The position numbers and the translations under genes were made by a program. This document shows positions 33,312 through 45,996 of a stretch of DNA of 64,000 nucleotides, one piece after another. Each line of letters starts with the position of its first letter. Within the stretch, counting starts at the first letter, position 1. The stretch covers positions 479,369 to 543,368 of the forward strand of contig NW_022985192.1 in the NCBI RefSeq assembly GCF_010093535.1, written 5' to 3'. The notes beneath the pieces were generated by a model. The model had not been told where the DNA came from and did not search any database. It saw only the letters and a list, made by a program, of their open reading frames with translations. This DNA is from Lindgomyces ingoldianus. Its lineage: Eukaryota > Ascomycota > Dothideomycetes > Pleosporales > Lindgomycetaceae.

Positions 33312-36300
33312 TTTGAAAGATGTTCCTTGTTCTTTTCTTAGAGGATAGATTGCTAAGGCTTCACAATTTCCTGGTAGAGGTTGACGAGGAACAGGGACGT
33401 TTCGTTTTGCCGGATATTGATACTGCGAAAGAAAACCAGGCAGAAATCAATTCTGCAGAGAGGCCAGGAGTCCAAGGAGTGACTTGAGTTGGTATAAATG
33501 AGGGACACGTCTAACAGACGGAAAAGAGTGTATGAAAAGAAAGTGAAGCCTTGCGGTGGAGGTGGAAAAAGAGGGATTAGAGAACGGCGGCCGAGGTGGT
33601 ATAAGAAAGGGCCTGAGATTGATTGCAGGAAGCCCGCCAAGGAAACAAGCTGCGCACAGGGAGCATACCCCTGGCGGCTGTTAATTTCAGCCAGGGACAG
33701 TCACGAGCAGGGAGCCCTGTGTGGAGCGCTCAGAGCTGCGGCCACCAGGAACAGGTTTGGCGTCCTGCATGGACGGAGCCAGTCAGCGGGCTCACCGCCT
33801 GACATTGGGGGTGGTGAGCCGCCGCTTGGCAGCTTTGCCAGCACGTTGCCGGCGCTGGATGGACGGCCTTACTCGCCTTGTACGGCGAAGACGCCTGCTG
33901 GACTCTTCTGCATCGCTCCCCTCCGTACGACAGCAGCGCTCTCGCCGGCCACGTTGGGGGCTAGACGGATTACTTCTTCTGCTTCTCCTTCCTCGGTCTG
34001 CTCTTTCGTCTGCTCTTCTTCTGACAAAGACTGCCGCCCATCGACCGGCCAACGGGTCTCCAAATTGCGTTTCACTCGGCTTGGCCAAAATAGAACATGG
34101 CCTGCGCAGATCCCCCTGCTAAAACAGATACGAGCGGGTACCAAGCAGATGTGCGTTTGTTGTCGGGAGCCTGCATCTTGCGGCTGACGGAAGACAAGAC
34201 ACAGCAGCGCTCCCTCACAGACGTGCCTACACACTGTTCATTACGTCCATGGTCAGCCTGTGCGGCTACGAAAGTTAAATAATTCAACTCACAGGCTCAG
34301 TTCGCTCTCATTATTCATGTCTTTTTTGTGGATTCTGCTTGCTCGGCGCGATAAGAGCTGGGCGCAGGAGGCTTCGCTCTGTGTTTCACCGTCCAGCCAC
34401 AGAAGCCAGCGGGAAATCTCCGAACAAGCTTTGGAGCCTTCCGCTTTCATCAAGGTGCGACACCAGCGACTCCACCAAACCCCTTTGGCATCCATCACAA
34501 TTTGCACCCACCGAGCAATTTAATTGTGTGTGCGCCATCCAATTTGACATCATCGGCCCCTGTGGGCATGAATGCGAGAGCCACGCTCGAAACACCAAGA
34601 ATCCATCTTCAAGCAAAAGTTGGCGAACGGGAATCGCTTCCCAGCACAGTGTTCCGCGAAATCTCCGCCGCCACCACCTGGGCCTTGTCCGCATCTCTTG
34701 CGTCTCTTCTCGAAGCTTAACATCATTCAGACTCTGGCTTCCGCAGGATGGGACACGGCCCGCCAGCTTTCCGAGGCTCGAGAATGCTTGAAACGCATCT
34801 CGAATTCTGAATCCCAACCTGAGGATACGGCCATGCTAGATCCCAGCCTCAGCATACCGCGATGCCTCGGATCCCACTAACCAGAGTATCGCCTTGACAC
34901 CCCCATTTGGAAAACGTGAATTAGATGAGCTCTCACCTCCACCTCAGCGCCACCCGGGTCACGCTCCTCTTCAACACCTAGTCCCTGTCGTCTCATCAAC
35001 CGCGAGCCCATAAATGATGGATATTAACATCAAGCAGATATTGAATGGCTACTCATCTTGGCGTGCTGAATGCGAAGTCATTTTCCTTTGGCATATCTTC
35101 GCGGCGCCCATCACATTTCATCTAAGCCCGCATGCATAGTCGATATATTACGTCTTTTCTTAGCGAGTAACCGCTGCGAGGCTATCTGATCTGACAACAT
35201 GCATTTCATTTCGCACGAATCTCTCAGGATATCGTTTGTGCTTTTCTTTTAGATCTGACCTCAGATGTGAACCCGACTGTTGTGATACGGAGATTTAATC
35301 TACGACTTGCGGCGTTCATTCGCCTTCCTTCCAACATTCACCACTCGTCAAATCTCCAAAAGCGAAAGGTAATTACGACATTACAATAGTCGTTTGCATT
35401 GCCGTTGTTGGAAAGAACGTTTGCGCTGTACACAGCCTCTTCCTTCTCACCTATATCAAATCTCAATTCATGCTTGTAAACAACCTCAAAGGTGCCTTGC
35501 ACCTGTCACGCTAGTGATGACCAACCGTTGCCCCCAAGATGTGGAGCGCGTAGCAGTGCAGCGGTGAGCATGATCGTTGGCCCATCAAGCCGCCCTCACT
35601 CCTCTCAAAGTCATAATAATAATCCTCCAATCCTACCGTACTGTACAACCTACGTTTCTGCTTCGATCACGTTCCATGCGCATCACAACGAAAATCAAGC
35701 ATTTCCCTCTCATTAAATCCTCCAACGACGGACGCTTCTGGCACTTCATGGGGAGGGACTTCTCCCACGCGCGTTTCGAAACTTCGCTGAAACGAAACAG
35801 GCTTCCTGTGCTAAGCGAATATACACAGGTGACAGGACAGCCCACACATCATACCCACTTCCTAGCACCAAGATCCTCGTGATCCTCCCCAGCATCCAGC
35901 CAGCATCTGCATTGAAGAATCGAATTGTTGAAAACCCTTAGCTCCGAATCCAACGACTGTGGCGCTGCTCCACTGGAGCCAGGTCTGGAAACAGTCGTTG
36001 AAACGAAACATTCATGCAGAACAGATCCCCACTGCTCGCCACTTCACTCCACAACGGGAACATCAGCTAGTCCCCACTCTTCTAAATAAAGACAACTGAT
36101 CTGATCTGGTCTGATCAAGAGAGATAACTTGACGCGTACGTCGAGAAACTCATACCATGTCGTCCTACCGATCACTTGAAACCGAATGCCAATCTATCCA
36201 GCACGACCAACCTCAACTTCCCCATCTGTTGAATACAGCGACCTTGGACCCAAAACTCGGCGTTGGTGCATAAGAGGGGAACGAAGTGGAGTATGTTGTT

Positions 36301-36929
36301 TCTCGGTCTCAGACGCTGGCTGGATTCTCAAGCTAGTCAATTCACCACATCGGACTTGTACCTTCATCTCCGGCTTTCCACCCCATCCCAGTGTTTCAAT
36401 CCTAGAAAACACTCTTTCGCAAGATACCTGGACTATACATATGCACCGCTCGTTGTCTGCAGGGGAGGACATCTTCTTGTGATGACTAGTATTTATCCCG
36501 CAGTTAATTGCACTAATGCGAGATATGAGGATGCGAATCGTCTGGGTCAAGATGGACACTATAGTTGTGATGAAGACTATCGAACGTAAACTGCAACATA
36601 AAACCGGCAACGGGCCCAACTCCGTTGAATAACAATCAAAGCAAGGAAAAATAGTTCGATCCCAGGCACAGAGTCCACACGCTGAGAAGGGAACATCTAA
36701 TATGATAACTTCCTCGCCATTTACGCCAACTCCATTCTAGCAGTCTCCCCCCAGACCGGCACTTTGGGCGCGCTAGCTCTCTCAAGCCTGTGTTCACCCA
36801 TCAATGTGAACGTACTCCCACTGCAGCACACATATTCTTCTTCGACGAACTCCAGGTCTAATATCTGGAAACTAACAACTTCTGACCCAATCTGGCCCCT
36901 AGCAAGGCGCTAAACTTCGGCTCGTCGAA
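33312..36929. other. 3.6-kb stretch without a supported gene
   Basis: The left part is the promoter of the wall-protein gene. Further right there are open frames on both strands up to 229 codons (for example 33498-34187) in GC-rich sequence, but with overlapping open frames and no motifs. I regard them as chance. Confidence 0.45.
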
Positions 36930-38836
36930 TTAAAGGTTGCTTTCGGCCATTGGATGCCAATTACTCTCGCACGAAAACGGTTTCCCGGCCGAACCTTGCC
37001 TGAGTTCGACCCCTGAAGACCACATACCCATTATGCACTGCAAGCCTAGAGTCAGAATACCATGATTATCTCCTCTAACACGTAGGGAATGAGGGGGAGG
37101 GGGACATACTATGGTCGCGCCGAGGCAAAATATACCGATGTTAAGGATCGTTAGAGTGACTTTGCGAGACGAAGAGAACCAGCGTCCATGGTTCATCCAA
37201 AGCCAGAGACTTGCTGGCAGGCAAACTGGTTTCGATTAGAACCATTCATAAGGACTGAAAGGGGAATGTGGACTTACAGCTAAACCAGGAGCAGAATAGA
37301 GCTGCCTACACATTGAACCGTTAGTCTTATGTCACATCTCACACGGTAACAAGGGAGTGTGCTCACAATCAACCCCAATAACAGATTGAAATTAGGAACC
37401 GCTTCCGCAATGATCCAGCTCACCGCCCAAGATACTGCACATATGCCGATCCAACTCCCGAGGCTCTTGACGCTGTTTTGATGAATGACGTTTGTACCCT
37501 TCCATATGCGTACATAAATATACTTGCAGCCTACAGATCCGTTGATTACGCCTGCAATAATGATGGTGGGCACTGCGATCCCGAAGCAAATCTTGCGGAC
37601 AATTGGGGACGCAGAGCCCAGGGCGGGTGAGGCAACGAGAGGTCCAGCGTAGTAGTAGATTATGGCGGCGATCAGCATGTAGAAGGAGATGGCGCTGATC
37701 TGCATGAATGCCAGCGCTTTAGGAAAGTCTCGAGGTTTCTTTAGTTCAGAGCAAAATCCGAAGAATGCCACATGGCCAGCTGCCAAAAACGTCTATTAGC
37801 GGATAACGAAGAAATTCAAAGTGAGGGCTTACCGTATGCTAGAACAATGTTCATGACTGGACCTAAGCCTTTGACGAGTGGAATGCCGTTGTGAACCACG
37901 ACGATATGACCCATGTCTGGTTTCGTGACTCCTATAGCGATCATCGCGATGGCGACGGAAACGATCACGGATACACATGCTACATCTGTCAACCCCACAC
38001 CTCTTCAATCAAAGCCCTAGTCAATGAAGGAGACTTACAAAACACAGAGAGGTAACTAACGGCCTTCAAGGTTCGCGGTAACCCCATCACAAAACAAACT
38101 ACCAGCCCTGCAACACTGAACGTAATGGTGCAAGTCGCATGATCCGTCATAGCATTCATTGCGATCGCGAAGCTCAGTATATGAGCTCCCATAATGAAGA
38201 CTAAGATAAGGACCTGAGAAGCCGCCATGATTTCCCTACATATGCAGCCAACGAGCGGACTGATGGATCTGCCTACGAGCTCTCCACAGTCGGCGAATGA
38301 TTGCATGGCAGGATAAGCCTCCTTGAATTGGCCAATGATGTAGCCGGTATAAGTGGCCACCAGTCCAAGACCGAGGATCAGAAGTAGGCCTGGAACTAGG
38401 CCGAGAATTGCCACGGCTTGGGGGAGGGCGAGCACGCCGAGGGAGATCGTTTCTGCGAGCATGACTGTGGACGTTAGGTAGTAACTAGAAAAGTATAGTG
38501 TGAGGGAATGTACGGATGCCGGCATGCCACCATTCCATCGTCCTGTAATGTATAGCTGCCCCCGCCTCATTGCCGAAGACAGGGTCATCAATAACCTGTG
38601 TCGTGTGAGCACTTTCTTCTCTGGGATGAGCGTGTGTTTGTCCTCACATGGCCCTCTTCATTCGAAACTGCAGTATGTTTCTCGAGGTCGACAGGTTTCG
38701 GCTCGTGAATGGGATTGTCGTAGATTTTGTCAATGACCATAGCCGTCGCAGGAGGGTCGATGGGAGAGCAGGAAGAGGAAAAATTGTCTTCACTCGAGAA
38801 CTGAGAACCCCACTCTTGTATGGAAAGAGTAGCCAT
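36930..38836 (-). CDS. Amino acid transporter (AAAP family, mtr-like), 8 exons
   Basis: Exons are 38836-38648, 38595-38514, 38464-38039, 37985-37833, 37779-37367, 37305-37278, 37213-37110 and 37037-36930, giving 1503 nt and 500 aa with all phases consistent. Exon 6 is only 28 nt. The cytosolic N-terminus leads into FGNEAGAAIHYRTMEWWHAG, and TM1 has AETISLGVLALPQAVAILG, both typical of fungal neutral/aromatic amino-acid permeases (Neurospora mtr type). About 11 hydrophobic segments follow. The C-terminal block reads GMWSSGVELRQG then KPFSCESN, a common ending. It should import neutral or aromatic amino acids at the plasma membrane with protons; specificity is inferred. I chose MATLSIQEW as the start; an in-frame ATG at 38911 would add 25 residues. 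Confidence 0.93.
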
Positions 38837-40335
38837 AACAGCGCCGATGTTGCAGGGATGGAATTTTTTGATGGTGGTGCTGTGTGGTGACGAGAGCTGT
38901 AGTAGTGCCAATGTTGGGAAGTGAAGAAGGAGGAGACAAGGTCTGCTGGGAGATAGCTACCCATCGCCCATGTGTTCCGAATTGCTCCATGCTTTAGATA
39001 ACACGGGGGCTGATAAGGACTGTTGAACTGAGGTTGAACGACTCGGCTATGACGAGAGAACTAGAGTTGGTGTTGAGGGTGGGGGTTCCTAATACGGAAG
39101 CCAGCTAGAATAGACCAACGAGCATGTAGTTATAGAAAATCAAATACCAATTGCACGCAGCTGGTAAGGTATTGATTCAGTCAGAAGACCGTTCTCCACA
39201 CACCAGCAAAGGCATGTTCTATGAAGCATGGCAATGCCCACTGTAAAGAGAGGAATACCAGGAGACATTGCATTGGAGGTGAATGAGGTCGCGGACCGGT
39301 CGCAAACGTCAACCATTATTACCATGATCAAACAGATGGCTGCGTACCCCTTGAGCAAATATCTCTTTCTAGTCGAAATCCCGAATAATCAGGTTAAGTC
39401 TTTATTCTCATGTTTGATGCAGCCAGTACCTGGGATAGGGTCTAACAAAGAAGCAAGCAACAAAGTAATAGATTCTCAAGCAAAAGCACCCCGTTCATCA
39501 AACAGTGTGTCCGGAGAAGCAATGGACATACGAGTACAGCAAAGACCCAACTGCGGTAGCTGAAAGCTCTAGGATAGCACATGATGGATGAACGACTGGA
39601 GGCGGGGTAACCCAACCAGGCGGATGAGGCCAGCAATGCTTGCGCTGAGGGGGATAGCAGAAGCACAGGAGAAGCTGCCGCCCGCGATAGCTCATATGGA
39701 CCTGTTTCGCATGGAGTAATTGATGTTGTGGAAAGACGGTGAGATTCTCGATCAACAGAGGTTGGCCGAGCGGGAGCGAGGGGAAGCCTGTCTCTCTCGG
39801 GACTCGAGCCGAAGCGGACAACGCCTCACGCGTTCGATGCATGTCCAAACCATCTCCTCAGCATCCTGGAACTGCCAATCAGCACCCCGACCTGGCGCAA
39901 GTGGCCTGGAGCAGCTGAATCAAAGCCGTCCCTCAGAGCACGCAGCCAATCTGCCTAATATCGCAATGGGGGAAGCCCGCCAAGAGGAGGCTGGAGAGAC
40001 CTCACCTCCACCCAAAACCTGGAAAGCCCGCCGTGACTCTGACTTGATATCTCCTCCGCATCTCCCTCTCCCTCCTTCATCTTCACTGCTAGCAAGCCAT
40101 TGTGTTCCGAGACGCTGTCACAGACGTGACACCGCAGGCATTACCAAGACAAGGTCAGTAAGCGCCAACAGCTCGTGCATCAACGCAGCTCCGTCCAACC
40201 TCAAACCAACCCTCCCCCCAGCTCCGCGTGAGCTGTTCCTGCGTCCTCCCCCGTCGCAAAGCAGTCGAAACTTGTTCGCGACGCTGATTGCGCTTCTCTG
40301 CAGCTTCGCGACGGCACTTTAGTACTTAATTCACT
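38837..40335. other. Divergent intergenic region, 1.5 kb
   Basis: It separates the amino-acid permease and the peroxiredoxin gene. A 200-codon plus-strand ORF (39720-40322) ends just before the peroxiredoxin start and has low-complexity, motif-free content; it is more likely 5' leader or chance. Confidence 0.4.
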
Positions 40336-41152
40336 ATGGTCGAGCTCCGCAAGCGCAAGACGCCCCCGCCCGCGCCGGTGCGCCCGGCCAAAAAGAAGGC
40401 TGCCCCCAAGGCCGAGAAGACTAAAGTTAGCAAGGGGAAGGCTGCCGTAACTGAGAAAGTTGTAGAAATTAAAGAAGCTGTGACCGGCAAGATCAATGGT
40501 GAGAAGGCTGCAAATCCAGCTTCCGGCCCGCCCAAGGTCGGCGATACCATTGATCTCGTGGATTTCGGCGGCGAGATCTTGACGAATGATGTAACCAAGA
40601 CCACCCTCGCGAAGCTCGTAGAGGAAAGCAAGGGTGGTGTTGTTCTATTCACTTACCCCAAAGCCTCCACTCCCGGCTGTAAGTAAACTACTTGCGCACG
40701 TAGGGGACATTGTGCTTATACGACTTTTATTAGGCACCAAGCAAGCATGCCTCTTCCGCGACTCCTACGAGCCTCTGACGGCCACTGGATTGAGTATCTA
40801 TGGTCTCTCAAGCGACAGCCCTAAGGCCAACACCACATTCAAGACTAAGCAGAACCTCCCGTACCCTCTCCTCTGCGATCCCTCACAGACCCTCATCTCA
40901 GCAATTGGCTTGAAGAAAGCCCCGAAGGGAATCACGCGCGGCGTGTTCGTCATTGACAAGGCTGGCAAGGTGCTTGTAGCCGAAGCAGGTAGCCCTGATG
41001 GCACTGTCGCAGTTGTCAAAAAGATTGTGGCCAGCAGCGAGGGTGCCCCTGCATTGGCCGCGCAGGGAGCCAAAGACAAGGAGGATGTCGCGATGGCGCA
41101 GACCGCTAGCGAGGTCGCTGATACTGCGGCCAAGGTCGACAACGAGGCTTGA
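40336..41152 (+). CDS. DOT5: Nuclear-type thiol peroxidase (PrxQ/BCP family, Dot5-like)
   Basis: Exons are 40336-40678 and 40734-41152 with a 55-nt intron (GTAAGT...TTAG), giving 253 aa. The N-terminal 60 residues are Lys/Pro-rich (VELRKRKTPP, RPAKKKAAPK), as expected of a nuclear targeting tail. The peroxiredoxin fold follows with PKASTPGCTKQACLFRD: the peroxidatic Cys in TPGC and a second Cys five residues on (C-x4-C), the atypical 2-Cys PrxQ/Bcp arrangement. The intron interrupts the peroxidatic Cys codon (T/GC). GLSSDSPKANTTF and LLCDPSQ follow, and an Ala-rich tail of about 40 residues extends beyond the fold. It reduces alkyl hydroperoxides using thioredoxin. The symbol is by analogy with yeast Dot5. 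Confidence 0.92.
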
Positions 41153-42930
41153 ATGAAGCCTCAGGTAAAACTCCGGCCTTTATTTCGGTATCTTTTGTGT
41201 AGGATTCCCCTTCCTGTTTAGTTTTCGGAGTTGGAGCGCATTTATTTAAATGTCAGGTACTCTGATTCGTGAAAAAGTGCTGGAGTCGTGTCAATAAGCG
41301 CTTTTCGACTGTCTTTGCGAATCTAAGATGTCTTCAATACAAGGTCCCTCTCCTGTGCTCTTCGCATGACATATCCTCACATAAGCATTCGATGATAAGA
41401 CCCTTAGGCTCCGAGCATCGAACCATTCTCCTCAGCCCTGAGACGTAAATTCTGTTGACTATCCGTGCGACAGAAACTTCAAAACCTTTGAGGAGGGGCA
41501 AAGCTCGTGACTTGACAATGAGACATTTGTTTGAGCTTTTCCAACGTGATGTGATCTAACCTCACCACGCCCCTATATTGCTAATGTTTGGCTGATCATG
41601 TAGGATGGCTAAATTGGCTTGGCTATTCTCGAAAGAATAAGCAAAAACCACTACAACACTCATTGACCTTAAAACGTACTCTCCAGCGCTCGACCCTCTC
41701 TCATTTGTGTCTTGCCATTTTCCATGCTTACCAGAGTACTTTCACGAACCATCTTCTATCATCGAAACTCATCGCAGTGGCTTCGAAGTTAAAGTGGGCC
41801 CACTACCCATTTTATCTTCCAAAGTGGATTGACAGGGTTAAGTTAGAGAAAAGTTTGTAGGGAGTGAGATGTGGAAGCCGGGTTATACTTTTTGATAGGG
41901 ATCACAATGGGAAGGCTGGCTGCTTGGAAGGTGGAAAGGAGTGGAGATACAGGCTTAATCGTAGCGAGTTACGGAAGTAGTAGCAAGTGATGTGAACTCA
42001 CATCCTCCGCTATTGTCGTGGTGTGAGTGAGTGATGAGAGGGAGATGGGTAGACCCGGAATGGTTGGACGGCTGCGAGGTATAATCCTGTCCATGAATTG
42101 CTCAGATCATGGGGTAGAGAGACAAGGTGCGATTATTCAAGTGTTCACTTCTCCCACCTCCTTCGCTCTCTCTACTTCTAGACTAACCCAACCACTCAAC
42201 TCTTCAATCAGAAACAGAACAAGTCACTGTTTATGGGCCTGAGTAAATAAAATCTTCTGCTCGGTGCCTTTATGTTGTTCGGGAGCGTACTAACACCACT
42301 AAGCTCTCTGCAATGGCTCCTGTAGTGAGGAGAGTACCATCATTGCAATCTAGCAAGTTTTTTCCTTGGTTCCAGGTTTTTGTCTCTCTCATATATAAAT
42401 CATTCCATGACTCAAACAAAGATGATTTCTTCACAGTAGGAAAACCGGCGGCTAAGAGCGACTAAAGACTCAAAATATGAGTAAAAAGGGTCGGTGGAGA
42501 GCTTTCTCTTGCTTGACAGAAATTTCTCTGCTTTGATAAAATGGTAGAGAAATGCACTTGTGTTAGCTTTCACATATGAATCCTCCACGACCTTCAGGAT
42601 TGGCATCCATTTGTTCGATTGCTTAGAAAGTAATAACCAACCTAGGGATGTATTAAGTCCCAAGAAGGCAGGCCAGGCTTGCGATGAAGTCCCATCAATA
42701 ATGATGGCGAACACTGTTGAAAGGCGATGATCCTCGAGATTCTGGTATCAACACGTGGCAAAATTCATAATCTAGACAATGCTGTGGTGCGAGATTCTAA
42801 GGAGCACTAGGGCGAATGACAAATAAACCCTAAAATTGCTCACGCAGACTGCAAAATTAGCTGGCGCTTAAGTAACGTAGGGCGAGGTGAGAAGCGAGAT
42901 GCAAAAATAATAACAAAAAGAAAGATTTCA
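41153..42930. other. Intergenic 1.8 kb, no supported gene
   Basis: It contains the peroxiredoxin 3' end and then motif-free sequence up to the tRNA. The tRNA's terminator T-run is just left of 42931. Confidence 0.45.
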
Positions 42931-43014
42931 CTCCCCCACGTGGGCTCGAACCACGAACCTCCTGATGTCAGTCGAATAACAGTCAGACGCGCTAGCCAAT
43001 TGCGCCATGGAGGA
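42931..43014 (-). tRNA. tRNA-Asn (GTT) with a 10-nt intron
   Basis: The minus strand folds as a cloverleaf. The acceptor is TCCTCCA/TGGGGGA with discriminator G, the D-stem is GCGC/GCGC, the anticodon stem is TCTGA/TCAGG (one G-T pair), and the T-arm is CGTGG-TTCGAGC-CCACG. Between the anticodon stem halves are 17 nt. Removing 10 nt (TTCGACTGAC) after position 37 leaves the loop CTGTTAA, anticodon GTT. The spliced length is 74 nt. A run of five T follows the 3' end, a pol III terminator. CCA is not encoded, as expected in a eukaryote. Confidence 0.93.
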
Positions 43015-44106
43015 TTGGTGAATTGATTATGGAGTGAAGCTGGAATTATTTGGTATCTATAGCCAAAAATATATATTTTGAAAAATTTCTTTCCAGACAG
43101 AGCCCCACAAGCTGTAAGCGAGGATGCTGTGACTCCTGGAAGCTTTGGCCCATAAAAAACTAGTGTTCCCGATGCCGAAGCCCAATGTGGGGTCCACATC
43201 GGAATTCAGCACTCAGGCCGATATTTTTTTTCTCGTTGGCCTCCACAACTCCTTTGTACGGAACTCGGCCTTACTCGCGGAGCTTGTATCATCTCGACAA
43301 CGAAGGCTGCCTAGCAACCCTTCTCGCATCGAACCCAGCTCGCAAAGTGGCCCCCAGAAGGAGCTTGGCTGAAGACCCATGCCTGAGCAAAGCATATGCC
43401 CCCAACCTCTAGCTCCGGTCAATGGCAAAGAAACGTATCCATCCCATTCGATCGTGCTTTAGGCTGTTATGAAGAAGATTTCCGCTTCTTTATATTCTCG
43501 GTGTGCTCTATCTGCACTTGGCATTGCCTCCCATTTGTATCTTCTATGCTTCTCTGTGGGTTTAAGAGCAATTGACCAATTTGAAGAATAGGGATGCCTT
43601 ATTGTCACAAAGTTACTGCATCCATCACACGGTAATCTAAGATCTTATCGGTGTAGGAGGTTGAACCAAACTCTCTTCTCAGGGAGCGTTCGTAATCACT
43701 ACTCGTGCACGTGGCGAAGCGAAAATTCCTGTGTAGACGCTACGAGAACGCACAAGCTTTCACAATTCACCATTCACGGCCTTAGAGCGTGTTATTACAT
43801 AACGTGCAACTTGAACGAGATACAGTTTATCTACTAGCCCTCTTGTTAGAAGTAGGGAGAATGTCAGGAAGACGCAAATTTATATCTATAACCCTTTGTA
43901 ATAGCCCTTTTTATGCACTACGTCTGAGGACAAGATGCATTATATTCACGCCTAAATTGCGCCATCAGAGGAGCAATCAAAATTCACGGCCTTTTGACTG
44001 AGATATATACAATTTTACTGTTGACCTTATGGGTAGCTCCTGCCGATGACATTTCACAGATTAGCCGTAAGCCAAGGACAAGGAGCCTCCCGTAATTCCC
44101 ACAGAA
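43015..44106. other. Intergenic 1.1 kb, no supported gene
   Basis: Downstream of the Dabb gene and upstream of the tRNA; short motif-free ORFs only. Confidence 0.45.
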
Positions 44107-44701
44107 TCAGGCAAACACACCGTCTATGAAATCAACAACTTGGGCCTCCTCCAGAACGGAGGATGCAGCATCCTTAAACGCCCGGTGCACAGGATCTTCG
44201 TTTACATAATAGTCTCTATCCTCCAGGGTCAAGAATTGGACCACGAACGCGTGGGTCATGCCATTCTTCATGTTTAGCAATCAGTTTACACACTTCGAGG
44301 ATGGTTAACACCTCATTGAGGTATGTGTATTTTGCACATACCTGTTGCTTCTCAATCGACATATCCTTTCCTCCAGATATCGATTTGATGTATGCTTGGC
44401 GGGTGCTTGGATGAATGCAGGTCTTTTTCAAGGCAAGCATTTTCGAAGTAACCTAGATACATAAGTATATCACGATGATGTTTGGTCGCCAATGTACTCT
44501 TACTTCTTTGATTGCCGTGATACTCGTGCTCTGCTTAAATTGGAAGAGAACCACATGGTTCACATATGGTGTTACTTTGGGCTCAGTGTAAAAGGCGTCA
44601 AACAATAGGGTAAGGTGATGGTGTCTGGAAATAGATATGGTCACGGCCAGGAAAACTAGAAGCAGTAGGACTATCTCCACGAAGCGTTTGGGAAGTAGCA
44701 T
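44107..44701 (-). CDS. Stress-responsive A/B barrel (Dabb) domain protein with N-terminal membrane anchor
   Basis: Exons are 44701-44504, 44452-44342 and 44265-44107, giving 155 aa; introns are 51 and 76 nt. The Dabb domain starts at about residue 47 with VNHVVLFQFKQSTS, then KMLALKKTCIHPSTRQAYIK, SGGKDMSIEKQQNGMTHAFV, EDRDYYVNEDPVHRAFK and VVDFIDGVF. This is the dimeric ferredoxin-like fold seen in plant HS1 and fungal stress proteins. The first 45 residues (RFVEIVLLLLVFLAVTISIS) are a hydrophobic segment that most small Dabb proteins lack, so this one is probably membrane-anchored or secreted. Catalysis is not predictable. Confidence 0.9.
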
Positions 44702-45313
44702 TGGCAGTGAGCGTAGAAACGTTGAACAACCGAGACTAGCAAATTGAATGGGGTAGGTAAGATTGAATGTAGGCCAGCAGCGCAGAGGATCTCAACCATG
44801 GACACTAACGCACTTGGTATAGAATTGTAGTGAATTGGTGAATTGCAGTTCGAACACGCGTCCACGAAGTAGTGATACCTAAAACCGCGCTAACTGAAAA
44901 TAGCCGATGAATTAAGCCGGCACTGCTCCGGTTCAGGAAGCTCGGGCCAAGGTGGAAGAATGACGTGCCTGACAGTACCATGTTGACGTACGGGGAGATG
45001 TAATTCCACCATGGCAAATTTGTGCGCTCTTTCCAAGGAATAGTGGGTGTGCTTTGCCCTTCCCAGACCTCACAGTGGCTAGATGGCCAGAATCCTGGTC
45101 ATGACCGCATGATTGGGTGAAGCTTGGCATACTCGTCGTAGCCGTTACGTCACAAGGTCAGGTGAAAGCCATCGTTCACATCTCGCCCCGACCAGTACAA
45201 AAGCCCTTCTGTGTGTCGCCAAAGCTACCTTACAACAAACCAGAATTTCCTCCACGATTCTGAACCCTAGACAACTGGTTCCTTTCATCTTCCAACACAA
45301 CGAATCCATTCCA
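44702..45313. promoter_or_regulatory. Divergent promoter region between the Dabb and DUF genes
   Basis: About 600 bp between head-to-head genes. No specific element is assigned. Confidence 0.4.
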
Positions 45314-45996
45314 ATGGCGACTCTTCACTGTGAGTTGCTATCACCTTCCACAGTAGCAAATAATGGCGCTTTGGAGGTTTCCTCAAGTCGATGCTGCAGA
45401 TCCAGTTGTAAAACTCTGCAAATTGCCCCGCACCCCAAGGGTAGCTTCAACAATTAGTGCTTTATCTCTTTGCTGACTCAATCGTTTCGTAGACCTTCCT
45501 CCCGTTAAGCCCTCGGCCATCGCTCTCGGCACGGCATTCAACCATGCTGTCTCCCTCGCTGTTCTCGGACCTGTATTTGGTGATACTTACCAACGCGCCC
45601 AAGCTGCCAACTCCAAGGAGGAGTTCTTTAAATCAAAAGAGGCCGCCACTGCCGCTGCCACATGGGGTAGCTCTCTACTCGGCTCTGCCATTCAATCATA
45701 TGGTGTTGGTGCCTTGATCAATGCCACTGGAACTTTGACCTACAAGGGCGCTGCATACATGGGCGCGTTGATCTTCATGGCAAGCTCTGCACCTACGGTA
45801 TGTGCATGTACTTCTTCTTCTGTCGCGGTTTCGACACGTCCAGCAACTAACAATCCCGTAGCTCATCTCCCAGGTGGTCACCGAAAAACGCCCGCTTGAC
45901 ACCATTGCCGTTGGAGCTCTTGCTCGTGTCTTCGAGACTGTTGGCCTTAGCTTGTTCCTCACGTACTGGGGAACTCGCACTAACCCTTTCGACTAA
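45314..45996 (+). CDS. Small conserved fungal membrane protein (DUF1761-like), 151 aa
   Basis: Exons are 45314-45329 (16 nt), 45493-45797 and 45862-45996; introns are 163 and 64 nt. The protein starts MATLHYLPPVKPSAIALGTA and has about four hydrophobic segments with small residues (HAVSLAVLGPVFGDTYQRAQ, SSLLGSAIQSYGVGALINA, AAYMGALIFMASSAP, ETVGLSLFLTYWGTRTNPFD). This matches a widespread, uncharacterised group in filamentous fungi that I recall as DUF1761-like; the domain name should be confirmed. The very short first exon followed by a longer intron is typical of broadly expressed fungal genes. Function unknown. Confidence 0.85.

Noticed and set aside
33498..34187. 229-codon plus-strand ORF
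   Set aside because: Overlapping open frames on both strands in GC-rich DNA, no domain motif and no splice evidence.
36194..36619. 141-codon minus-strand ORF
   Set aside because: No motif, and an open frame also exists on the other strand; likely chance.
39761..39830. tRNA-like A-box string (GGTTGGCCGAGCGG)
   Set aside because: The only B-box-like string nearby is on the opposite strand, and no cloverleaf forms.
39720..40322. 200-codon plus-strand ORF before the peroxiredoxin gene
   Set aside because: Low-complexity, motif-free, and overlaps the expected leader and promoter of the next gene.
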